From: JOPF136 sp035272605
GTDB lineage: Bacteria; Acidobacteriota; Terriglobia; Acidiferrales; UBA7541
Direction of reading: 5' to 3'
DNA: 12,401 nucleotides
NCBI GenBank assembly: GCA_035272605.1
Contig: DATEQM010000225.1
Coordinates: 1 to 12,401, forward strand
This document shows, one piece after another, positions 1 through 6,359 of the stretch (position 1 is its first letter; the number at the start of each line of letters is the position of its first letter). The position numbers and the translations under genes are program-made. A model generated the notes under the pieces. That model ran no database searches. It was not told the origin of the DNA and worked only from the letters and a program-made list of their open reading frames with translations.

Positions 1-127
1 CCCGGGGCGGCAGGGAGAATTGACCCTCCTCGCCGCCCGGTGTAGCTTAGGGGCTGGTTTGCAGCCGTTTGCCGCCGGAGGCCGTGGAAGGCTTCTTCCG
101 CGGGCTGCACAAACCGTTGTTCGGTCG

Positions 128-134
128 AAAGGAG
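128..134 (+). promoter_or_regulatory. Ribosome binding site that fixes the start of the ABM gene
   Basis: AAAGGAG lies 8 nt before the ATG at 143. The same reading frame is open back to a TTG at 20, but that extension would place this Shine-Dalgarno sequence inside the gene and would add an arginine- and alanine-rich tail that does not resemble an ABM protein. The site therefore decides for the start at 143. Confidence 0.75.
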
Positions 135-142
135 CCCAGCGC

Positions 143-466
143 ATGTTCACACGAGTTGTTGAGGTCAGAACGAAACCAGGAAAAGCAAAGGAACTTTGCC
201 ACACCATCCACGAGAGAGTGCTGAGCACGTTAAAAGCCCAGCCAGGCTTTGTGGATGAGATCGTGCTGATATCGGACACGGACGCCGAGCGAGTTCTGGC
301 CCTGAGCTTTTGGAAGACGAAAGAGGACGCCGAGCGGCACAGCCACGAGCAGTACTCGAAAATCAGCGACGTGATCCAACATGAGGTGCACAGCGCGCCC
401 AAGGTCCATATGTATGCTGTAGAGACTTCCACCGCCCACAAGATTGCGAAGGGAAAGGCGACCTAG
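143..466 (+). CDS. ABM-superfamily small protein (antibiotic biosynthesis monooxygenase fold)
   Basis: This 107-residue protein has the size and pattern of the ABM dimeric alpha/beta-barrel family. It opens with a beta strand (FTRVVEVRTKPGK), then a helix, then the phrase QPGFVDEIVLISD, then a strand and helix of the type LALSFWKTKEDAERH, and a final strand HMYAVET. The order strand, helix, 'pGfv' loop, 'sfWkt.edae.h' is typical of ABM domains, which include cofactor-free quinol monooxygenases, heme-degrading enzymes and many members of unknown role. I see no residue set that fixes a reaction, so the substrate is unknown. The MFS gene follows 111 nt downstream on the same strand, so co-transcription is possible but not shown. 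The start is chosen from AAAGGAG 8 nt upstream. A weak promoter-like pair upstream (TTGACC at 20-25, TAGCTT at 43-48) is too poor to annotate separately. Confidence 0.8.
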   Translation: MFTRVVEVRTKPGKAKELCHTIHERVLSTLKAQPGFVDEIVLISDTDAERVLALSFWKTKEDAERHSHEQYSKISDVIQHEVHSAPKVHMYAVETSTAHKIAKGKAT

Positions 467-577
467 CGTAGTTTCATTGCCGCTCCTGGGGCCCGCAGCT
501 TCTTGCACAGGCCTCCCAATTCCACAATTTTGGCGCTATTCCCTGTTTGCCCGACTGACGCTGAGGCAATTGCAGCG

Positions 578-2005
578 ATGCCGCGGTGCAGAGGAAGTCA
601 GGAGGATGGTTTGCTGGCACACGAAGATCCGGCCTCTGCGGAGCGCCACGCCCTCGTGGATGAGTCCTATCCTCCTGCTGGCTACGCTTGGTACGTGGTC
701 GGTGTCCTCACCGTCGCCTACATTTTCGCATTCATGGATCGCCAGATTCTGAACCTGTTGGTGCGGCCCATCAGGCGCGATCTCGGCATTTCCGACACGC
801 AGATGAGCCTGCTCATGGGCTTTAGCTTTGCGATCTTCTACTCGTTTTTCGGTTTTCCTCTCGGCCGCCTCGCGGACTTCAAGAGCCGGCGCACGATCGT
901 CGCTCTGGGGATGGCTCTCTGGAGCTTCTTAACGGCCGGGTGCGGCGTGGCCCGGCAGTTCTGGCATTTTCTGCTGCTGCGAATGGGCGTAGGGGTCGGC
1001 GAAGCGGCACTTTCGCCTTCCGCTTATTCTCTTATCTCCGACTATTTCCCCAAGGAGCGGCGCGCTACAGCAATCAGCGTGTACTCCATGGCTTATTACC
1101 TCGGCTCGGGCCTGGCTTTGGTTCTTGGCGGACTGATCGTAGGCTATGCATCCAGGAGAGGAAACTGGGTTCTCCCCATTGTCGGCACCATTCACGCGTG
1201 GCAGGTGATCTTCTTTATCGTAGGACTTCCGGGAATCCTGCTCGCTCTGCTCATGTATACGGTCAAGGAGCCGGCGCGCAAAGGCGCCAGAATGAGGGAA
1301 ACTGCAGAAGGCAAAATAACTCTCGCCAGAGTGTCCCTGCGCGACGTCATCGCTTACATCAGCCAGAATCGCGCGACCTTCGTCTGCCATAATCTTGGCT
1401 TCGCATTGCTCGCTTTTTCAGGCTACGGCGTCTCCGCGTGGATTCCCACTTTCTTTATTCGCAGATATAGCTGGACGGCTTCCCAGGCAGGCGTGGTATA
1501 CGGCACGATTGTCTGCGTATTCGGGACTCTGGGGATCGTGACCGGGGGCTGGCTGGCGGACTGGCTGGCGCGGCGTGGTTTTGCCGACTCGAGTATGCGG
1601 GTGGGAGTGATCGGGGCTCTGGCCTGGTTGCCTGCCGGCATTCTCTATCCCCTGATGCCCAGCGGGAATTGGGCCGCTGCGGTCTTGGTTCCCACCATAT
1701 TCGTGACCAGCATGCCCGTGGGTGTGGCGGCCGCGGCCGTGCAGGAGATAATGCCAAATGTCATGCGCGGTCAGGCGTCCGCGCTCTATCTCTTCGTGAT
1801 CAATCTCATCGGCCTTGGGCTGGGGCCCACCGCCGTGGCCGTGATGACCGACTACGTGTTCCACAACGACAATGCGGTCCACTATTCGTTGCTCATCGTC
1901 GGTGCCATCGCGCACATAGGGGCCGCCCTGCTCCTGTGGCTTGGTTTGAAACCCTATGTTTCGAGCCTCGACCGCTTGAGGGAATGGACCAAGATCAATT
2001 TATAG
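578..2005 (+). CDS. Spinster-like MFS transporter
   Basis: The 475-residue product is an inner-membrane carrier of the major facilitator superfamily with about 12 hydrophobic segments. After a roughly 35-residue soluble lead, TM1 ends in AFMDRQILNLL; the Asp-Arg there (about residues 54-55) is typical of spinster-like MFS proteins. The loop between TM2 and TM3 carries motif A as GRLADFKSRR (about 96-105), and TM4 carries RMGVGVGEAALSPSA (from about 135), another hallmark of this group. Bacterial members are often annotated as transporters of organic acids or aromatic substrates, but the cargo cannot be read from sequence. Start choice is uncertain. The frame is open from TTG 503; ATG 578 has GAGG 11 nt upstream; GTG 656 lies just before TM1 and also has a GGAG upstream. 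The gene converges with the R2lox-like gene, leaving a 99-nt gap. Confidence 0.88.
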   Translation: MPRCRGSQEDGLLAHEDPASAERHALVDESYPPAGYAWYVVGVLTVAYIFAFMDRQILNLLVRPIRRDLGISDTQMSLLMGFSFAIFYSFFGFPLGRLADFKSRRTIVALGMALWSFLTAGCGVARQFWHFLLLRMGVGVGEAALSPSAYSLISDYFPKERRATAISVYSMAYYLGSGLALVLGGLIVGYASRRGNWVLPIVGTIHAWQVIFFIVGLPGILLALLMYTVKEPARKGARMRETAEGKITLARVSLRDVIAYISQNRATFVCHNLGFALLAFSGYGVSAWIPTFFIRRYSWTASQAGVVYGTIVCVFGTLGIVTGGWLADWLARRGFADSSMRVGVIGALAWLPAGILYPLMPSGNWAAAVLVPTIFVTSMPVGVAAAAVQEIMPNVMRGQASALYLFVINLIGLGLGPTAVAVMTDYVFHNDNAVHYSLLIVGAIAHIGAALLLWLGLKPYVSSLDRLREWTKINL

Positions 2006-2085
2006 GCTGAGTGTGGCAGGGCAGCCGAAATTCCGGCAAGTGGAACTATTGCAGTCGACGCTGGAACTAGCTGCCTGCGGGGATG

Positions 2086-2104
2086 GGGCGGTGAGCTCCC
2101 GCCC
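2086..2104. terminator. Possible weak hairpin between convergent genes
   Basis: GGGCGG (2086-2091) and CCGCCC (2099-2104) form a 6-bp GC stem with a 7-nt loop, directly after the stop codon of the minus-strand oxidase gene and about 80 nt past the end of the MFS gene. No T-run follows on either strand, so an intrinsic terminator is only a guess from its position between converging genes. Confidence 0.22.
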
Positions 2105-3091
2105 TCATAGGGCCATATGGATGCCCACGGCGTGTAGCCGGCGCTCGAGGGTATCCTTTGCGTACTCGATCATCTCCTCGCGAAGCGTTTGAGGAGTGAA
2201 TCCGGGCCAAGCTTCCTCGAAGTGCTTGCCACCATAATAGCTCATGTCTCCCCGAGGAGGTGTCATGGTCTTCTCGATCAGGGGAAGCGCTTCCCGAATC
2301 GTATTTTGAATCACCGGGGCGAAGCGAGCCGGGTCTTTCCTCACCATGTCTTGTAGATATTTCACGCCAAACAGCACATGCCGCGATTCGTCTCGTGTGG
2401 CGGCAGTGAAGCCCTGATAGTAGCCAAATTTTCGTCCCCAACGCCGGGCGCCCTCGAGCTGGTAGCGCATGCCGGTGAGAAACATAGCGCCCTCGACCGC
2501 GAGATGATAAACGGTGACGAAAGTCACGGCGGTATCCAGATCCTTGGGGTGCGAAGCGAGGCGCTGAGCGAGGGTGGGCAGCCACCGATAGAAGAAATAA
2601 TCGTAGCCTTCACTTTCCTGCGGACCGATCCCTATTTCCTTCACCAACTCATCCAAGCTTGCTGCCCGGGTGCCCACCACTTCGCGCCAGTAACGATCGA
2701 AGAAAATGGTGTGCCGCACCTCGTCTGCGAGCTGGGTCGCAGCGAAGGCCTCTACTTCCTTGTTGGGCGCGGCCCAAACAAAGGGAGCCAATAAAGAAGC
2801 CACGCGTTCTTCTCCATCAAAGAACATGCGCATGCTCCACACGCGCCGCTTCTTCGTTTCCTGCGACAGAAGTTCCCATTCCGCCTTGTCGTGTGAGAAA
2901 TCCAGCTCGTCGGGTGACCACGCTTGTTTGATTGCTTTGCGGTAGAGATCCAGATAGGACGGCAGCCTGTCCAAACCGCGGTCGACAATGGCCAATACAT
3001 CGTCAATATACAGGTTGCTCATGGCCCGGAGCGGCGTTCCGCCAATGAGCGCTTCCAGTTCGTGGTCACTCACCTGTCTCACTTCAAGCAT
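2105..3091 (-). CDS. R2lox-like di-metal oxidase (ribonucleotide reductase R2-like ferritin superfamily)
   Basis: The 328-residue product has the four-helix R2 layout. Its six metal ligands can be placed as E94 (GEERV), E124 and H127 (DEVRH), E200 (VEG), and E235 and H238 (DESRH). The gap from the fourth to the fifth ligand (35 residues) equals that of mycobacterial R2lox as I remember it, and the phrase DELDFSHDKAEWELL matches its PADIDF-type lead into the first metal helix. V97, three residues after E94, and Y195, five before E200, sit where R2lox proteins form the Val-Tyr ether cross-link. R2lox proteins assemble a Mn/Fe centre, activate oxygen and bind a long-chain ligand; their natural reaction is unknown. 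No R2 subunit function in nucleotide reduction is implied. AGGAG lies 8 nt upstream of the ATG. The aldehyde dehydrogenase-like gene is 106 nt upstream on the same strand. Another R2-like oxygenase subgroup remains possible. Confidence 0.8.
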   Translation of the reverse strand: MLEVRQVSDHELEALIGGTPLRAMSNLYIDDVLAIVDRGLDRLPSYLDLYRKAIKQAWSPDELDFSHDKAEWELLSQETKKRRVWSMRMFFDGEERVASLLAPFVWAAPNKEVEAFAATQLADEVRHTIFFDRYWREVVGTRAASLDELVKEIGIGPQESEGYDYFFYRWLPTLAQRLASHPKDLDTAVTFVTVYHLAVEGAMFLTGMRYQLEGARRWGRKFGYYQGFTAATRDESRHVLFGVKYLQDMVRKDPARFAPVIQNTIREALPLIEKTMTPPRGDMSYYGGKHFEEAWPGFTPQTLREEMIEYAKDTLERRLHAVGIHMAL

Positions 3092-3136
3092 CGCTCTCTC
3101 TCCTCCCGCGCCGCCATAGGCTCGAATCGGCCGCCT

Positions 3137-3150
3137 GGCAGCGCGCTGCC
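3137..3150. promoter_or_regulatory. Perfect 14-bp palindrome in the leader of the R2lox-like gene
   Basis: GGCAGCGCGCTGCC is its own reverse complement. It lies 45 to 60 nt before the oxidase start, in the 106-nt gap after the aldehyde dehydrogenase-like gene. Read on the minus strand, an AT-rich TATATC comes just before it, so the palindrome would sit over a start of transcription. No convincing -35 box accompanies TATATC. It may be a repressor operator, or a short mRNA hairpin with no regulatory role. Confidence 0.3.
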
Positions 3151-3197
3151 GGATATATTGGTCCCCAGGAACGGCAGGGAGTATACAGATTTCGGGA

Positions 3198-4463
3198 CTA
3201 ATTGGGAAGAGAAGACTCCAGGCTCAGGAACTTGGGCCCCTGCTTCAACCGGAATTGCCCGTTCACTGTTTCCCAGATCCAGCCGGAATAGCCGTAACCG
3301 CCGACCGGCTTGACGATCAGAGCACCGCGCCAGGAAGAACTGCGCGGCTCATTCAGCGACACCGTGCCGAAGCGGCCGAAGGTGTAATCGGCTACTGGAT
3401 GGCAGTACGACTCGCCGCGCAAGCCGCGCGCAACTTCTGCCGCCTGTTCTCCACCGAAGACGGCGGCGCGCAGGCCGTACTTCTGCCGGCGCGCGCGGGC
3501 GAGCACTTCACCGGCACTGGCGAAGCTCGAGGTGAAGGCAACCGGGCCAAAAACCTCTTCCTGCATCCCCAACATGTCGTCGGTGGCATCCTTCACGATC
3601 GTGGGGAAGATCAGGTTGCCCTCGATTTTCCCGCCCACGAGAATTTGGGCGCCTTTTGTTTGCGCGTCATGGAGCTGCATCTGGATCCGCTCGATGGCGA
3701 GGTTGCTTCTGACCGGCGAAACGTCGGTGCGCGCGTCAGCCGGGTCGCCCACCGCGAGCTGCTTCGCCCGCTCCACGAAGGTCCCGAGAAACCTCTCATA
3801 GACGGGCTTCTGGACGAAAATCCTTTTGGGCGCCGTACAGGTTTGCCCGGAATAGTTGAACTTCGATTGCATCAGGTCGTCGAGCGCAAAGTCGAGGTCG
3901 GCGCCGGCAAAGACGATGAAGGGGTCTTGTCCTGGCCCTTCGAAGACCATCTTCTTGCGCGTCTCACGAAACGCCTGCTGGTAAGGCAGGATATTGGCGT
4001 CGAATCCGAAAACAACGACGACGGAAACTTCTGGGGACTTCAAAGACTCTTCGAGAAAAGCGGTTCCTGGGCCCCTGTAAAACGTTACCGCGTCACCGAA
4101 AATGGGCTGGTAGATGCTCTCCGTCAAGGTCATCACACGCGGCGCTTTTGAGGAAAACTTTACCAGGACCTTGTTGCCGACCAGATAGATCGAGCTGATG
4201 GCGGCGTTCAGCCAGGCGCTGCCGTTGTAGGAAAGCGCGAGTGCGACGCGCGAGCCCGGTCCACCCAATGGCCTCCGCTCGGCAAGCAAGGCGCGCGCCT
4301 GCTCCAGCATGTGGAGCCGCTCAATCGCCAAGCTTACCTCCCGGTTGGTGTCTTTGACGGCGAAAAACAGGTCTCGCGCAGCCGCGTCAATGATTTTTGC
4401 GCGGTTGGCTTCGAGCGCGTCGGCGAGCGCGAAGATCTTCCCGAGCCGTTCATCAAAAGACAT
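3198..4463 (-). CDS. Aldehyde dehydrogenase-family protein with atypical cofactor loop
   Basis: The 421-residue product belongs to the NAD(P)-dependent aldehyde dehydrogenase superfamily, which oxidises aldehydes to acids or acyl-CoAs. Visible key residues are the oxyanion Asn in SYNGSAW (N80), a Lys in VLVKFSSKAP (K102), the general base Glu in FEGPGQDP (E175), the nucleophile in SGQTCTAPKR (C209) and EEVFGPV (E303, F305). The Glu-to-Cys distance of 34 residues matches the family. It is shorter than the usual 450 to 500 residues, mostly at the N terminus, and the cofactor-binding GSTxxG loop is replaced by FGFDANILPYQ, so cofactor use may differ. The ATG at 4463 is preferred to the GTG at 4469: GGGAAG is 9 nt from the ATG but only 3 nt from the GTG, and an in-frame stop lies directly before the GTG. 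It probably heads a two-gene minus-strand unit with the oxidase. Confidence 0.82.
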   Translation of the reverse strand: MSFDERLGKIFALADALEANRAKIIDAAARDLFFAVKDTNREVSLAIERLHMLEQARALLAERRPLGGPGSRVALALSYNGSAWLNAAISSIYLVGNKVLVKFSSKAPRVMTLTESIYQPIFGDAVTFYRGPGTAFLEESLKSPEVSVVVVFGFDANILPYQQAFRETRKKMVFEGPGQDPFIVFAGADLDFALDDLMQSKFNYSGQTCTAPKRIFVQKPVYERFLGTFVERAKQLAVGDPADARTDVSPVRSNLAIERIQMQLHDAQTKGAQILVGGKIEGNLIFPTIVKDATDDMLGMQEEVFGPVAFTSSFASAGEVLARARRQKYGLRAAVFGGEQAAEVARGLRGESYCHPVADYTFGRFGTVSLNEPRSSSWRGALIVKPVGGYGYSGWIWETVNGQFRLKQGPKFLSLESSLPN

Positions 4464-4472
4464 GGCCACTCA

Positions 4473-4478
4473 CTTCCC
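4473..4478 (-). promoter_or_regulatory. Ribosome binding site of the aldehyde dehydrogenase-like gene
   Basis: On the minus strand GGGAAG lies 9 nt before the ATG at 4463. It is too close (3 nt) to serve the in-frame GTG at 4469, so it supports the ATG start. Confidence 0.5.
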
Positions 4479-4744
4479 AGCCATCCCAGCTCTATTTCGC
4501 CCTCGCCTTCCGTTGTGATCCTCCGCTCTCGATTGCCGTGGGCGGCTCGCTCCTCGTTCTGCGCGATTAAATCATTCCCGGCGGCCGCTGGTCTTGTGCA
4601 GGCATCGCTCGCCCAAGTCGCAACTTCGACCGGGCCTTTGACAGACGGATGCGGTTTGCAAAGGCCGGTTCGGGCCAGCCTGGCGTCTGGCAACCAGAGC
4701 TGTGCACTGCGCTCTTCGAGCTTCTGGCGGAACCGCACTTCCGG

Positions 4745-4790
4745 GCGCAGTGACGCGCATCACCTTTCGCGGTGCTGCGCGTCACTCCGC
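4745..4790. promoter_or_regulatory. Long inverted repeat built of two CRP/FNR-like operator dyads
   Basis: The arms at 4750-4764 and 4771-4785 pair at 14 of 15 positions around a 6-nt loop, and pairing continues outward with A4749-T4786 and then three more pairs after one mismatch. Each arm is itself a dyad. The left is GTGA-CGCGCA-TCAC (4750-4763, perfect half-sites with N6). The right is GTGC-TGCGCG-TCAC (4772-4785, one mismatch). GTGA-N6-TCAC is the half-site arrangement of CRP/FNR-family regulators. The two dyad centres are 22 bp apart, about two helical turns, and lie near -98 and -76 from the start of transcription predicted from the promoter at 4820-4848. This spacing suits tandem activator sites on one DNA face. 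A simple RNA hairpin is unlikely to matter because it lies upstream of the promoter. Confidence 0.5.
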
Positions 4791-4819
4791 GCGAAAATCG
4801 GATGGATTAGAAAACGGCC

Positions 4820-4848
4820 TTGACAATTCCGGGGGCTGGGACTATACC
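4820..4848 (+). promoter_or_regulatory. Sigma-70 type promoter of the CoA-transferase operon
   Basis: TTGACA (4820-4825) is a perfect -35 box. After a 17-bp spacer follows TATACC (4843-4848), a 4 of 6 match to the -10 box with the important first T and A in place. Transcription would start near 4855, giving a leader of about 80 nt before the ATG at 4935. It is the best promoter I found in the window and it stands in front of the eight-gene run. The CRP/FNR-like dyads lie upstream of it. Confidence 0.65.
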
Positions 4849-4934
4849 GCCAGCATCCGACTGAGCAAAGCCCCTGGGCCAGACTCGCCGTGAGGATGGA
4901 ATGAGTAACACGAAAATCAGCAGGAGACACTGAA

Positions 4935-6359
4935 ATGGCTACCCCCAAAGTTCTTTCCTGGCCTGCGATTCCGAAGCTTACCCCGGATGAGGTCTATGCC
5001 GGACTTTCCGATCAGGCCAAGGAATACCCGCTCTTCCTGGAATCCATCACGCGCCAGGAAAAGAATTTCGAGAAGCCGGAAGCCTTGTCTCGCCTCCGGG
5101 TGCTCGATTGCAGCACGCGGATGATGATTGGCCACTGGTGCTCGTCGATGCTATCCGAACTGGGCGCCGAGGTCATCAAGGTTGAACCACCGGGGGGAGA
5201 CCCCCTGCGCCAGAACACGCCGTTCGGGCGCAAGGAGTACATGTTCCGAGATAAGGAAACGGGGGAGGAAGTCGGCGGACAGTTCTTGCACGAAATGCGG
5301 AACAAGCTTTCCGTTACCCTGAACCTCGAGACCGAGGAAGGCCGCGAAATCCTCAAGAAGTTGGCTGTCCACTCCGACGTGGTGATCGAGAATGGCCCAC
5401 CGGGCCAATGGGACGCCTGGGGCATCGGTTATCGGCAGTTGCGAGAGATCAATCCGCGGCTGATCTACTGCTGGGTGGGCCAGCGCGGTCAGTGGGGTCC
5501 ACTGAAAGACAAGCCGGGGATGCTCGACCCAGTGGCCCAAGCCGCCTGCGGCTTTGTGCACGGCACCGGCGACCCGAAAGAGTTCGGCGGGCAACCGACC
5601 CGTTCCGCCTTGTGGGTGGCCGACCACGTCGGCGGGACTGCTGCGGCGATGGGAATTCTTGCTGCCGTGCTATACCGCGAGAACGTATCCGGAGAAGGCC
5701 AGTTCATCGAAGCTACGGCTGCCGAGTCCATCATCCGCATCTTGGATTACAGTTGGGGCTGGTACTCGATGGACGGCAGTATCCGCCCGCGGTACGGGAA
5801 CTGGGACCTGGCGATCAACATCTACGCCGTCAATCCGTGCAAGGACGGCTACATGATGGTCGGCGGTGGCCACGACCGGCTGTGGTACCGGATCTGGCGA
5901 ACCGTGGGGGACGAACAGCCGGCGGTGGAGGAGGATATTCTGGGCGATCCGCACCTGCGCGAAGTCACGGAACGGCTGGCGCATGACATGCAGGTGAAGA
6001 CCTACACGATGCTGGGAGAGTGGTTGAAAGATAATCCCCGCAGCGAGGCCGAGCGCAAACTCTCCAAGCAGCAAGTGGCCTCCGGCGGGGTGCTCTACGT
6101 GAACGAGGTGGCCGAATACCCGCACTTCAAGTATCGCGGCCACGTGGCCGAGTACGACTCGCCGCACTACGGCAAAATCCTCTACGGTACCACTCCCTTC
6201 CTACAGCACAAGACTCCGGGCCGGCTCAAGTGGCTCGGCCGCCCAACCGGCTATGACAACCAGGATGTATATCGCCGACTGCTCGGCTTCACGCGGGATG
6301 ACTTTGCGCGGCTGAGTGAAACGGGCGTCACGCATGAGGAAGAAGAGGAGGAATTGTGA
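4935..6359 (+). CDS. Class III CoA-transferase (CaiB/BaiF family), first of a pair
   Basis: The 474-residue enzyme belongs to the class III CoA-transferases, which move CoA between carboxylic acids through an aspartyl-CoA thioester. The core shows LGAEVIKVEPPGGDPLR (from about residue 76), RNKLSVTLNL (122-131), SDVVIENGPPG (147-157), WGIGYRQLREINPRLIYCW (162-180), and the likely nucleophile D198 in GMLDPVAQAACG. An N-terminal extension of about 50 residues before the usual start of the fold makes it longer than typical members (about 400). It ends in a run of six glutamates whose codons form the ribosome binding site of the next gene. AGGAG stands 8 nt before the ATG. The neighbour is a paralogue, so a two-subunit enzyme like benzylsuccinate CoA-transferase BbsEF is plausible; the substrate is unknown. 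Confidence 0.9.
   Translation: MATPKVLSWPAIPKLTPDEVYAGLSDQAKEYPLFLESITRQEKNFEKPEALSRLRVLDCSTRMMIGHWCSSMLSELGAEVIKVEPPGGDPLRQNTPFGRKEYMFRDKETGEEVGGQFLHEMRNKLSVTLNLETEEGREILKKLAVHSDVVIENGPPGQWDAWGIGYRQLREINPRLIYCWVGQRGQWGPLKDKPGMLDPVAQAACGFVHGTGDPKEFGGQPTRSALWVADHVGGTAAAMGILAAVLYRENVSGEGQFIEATAAESIIRILDYSWGWYSMDGSIRPRYGNWDLAINIYAVNPCKDGYMMVGGGHDRLWYRIWRTVGDEQPAVEEDILGDPHLREVTERLAHDMQVKTYTMLGEWLKDNPRSEAERKLSKQQVASGGVLYVNEVAEYPHFKYRGHVAEYDSPHYGKILYGTTPFLQHKTPGRLKWLGRPTGYDNQDVYRRLLGFTRDDFARLSETGVTHEEEEEEL
6345..6351 (+). promoter_or_regulatory. Ribosome binding site inside the end of the preceding gene
   Basis: GAGGAGG lies 7 nt before the ATG at 6359 and is part of the glutamate codons that end the first CoA-transferase. 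Stop and start share one base (TGATG). The placement favours the ATG at 6359 over an in-frame GTG at 6356 and implies coupled translation of the two transferases. Confidence 0.75.

Larger units (their letters stand above)
4464..4934. other. Divergent intergenic region, control region of the plus-strand operon
   Basis: About 470 nt separate the minus-strand aldehyde dehydrogenase-like gene from the first CoA-transferase. I see no plausible gene here; the open frames are low-complexity shadows with no family resemblance and no good start. The right half holds the inverted repeat and the sigma-70 type promoter listed separately. In the left half (4480-4740) I found no convincing promoter for the minus-strand genes; a TTTAAT on the minus strand at 4566-4571 lacks a matching -35 box. 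No tRNA, riboswitch or remnant of a transposon is recognisable. Confidence 0.6.

Noticed and set aside
82..103. Hairpin with a 9-bp stem (one G-T pair) and GCTT loop upstream of the ABM gene
   Set aside because: There is no T-run after it on either strand, so it is not an intrinsic terminator, and a single small hairpin in GC-rich DNA is expected by chance.
20..142. N-terminal extension of the ABM gene from a TTG start
   Set aside because: The extra 41 residues are low-complexity Arg/Ala-rich sequence, and a good ribosome binding site lies right before the ATG at 143.
3255..4151. Plus-strand frame opposite the aldehyde dehydrogenase-like gene (298 codons)
   Set aside because: The minus-strand frame has intact catalytic motifs; the opposite frame looks like a composition artefact.
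4638..4643. Second TTGACA on the plus strand in the intergenic region
   Set aside because: No -10-like hexamer occurs at 16 to 18 bp; the sequence there is AAGGCC-like.
4480..4740. Possible remnant of a broken N-terminal part of the aldehyde dehydrogenase-like gene
   Set aside because: An in-frame stop lies directly before the chosen start, and translations of the other minus-strand frames show no resemblance to an aldehyde dehydrogenase N terminus.
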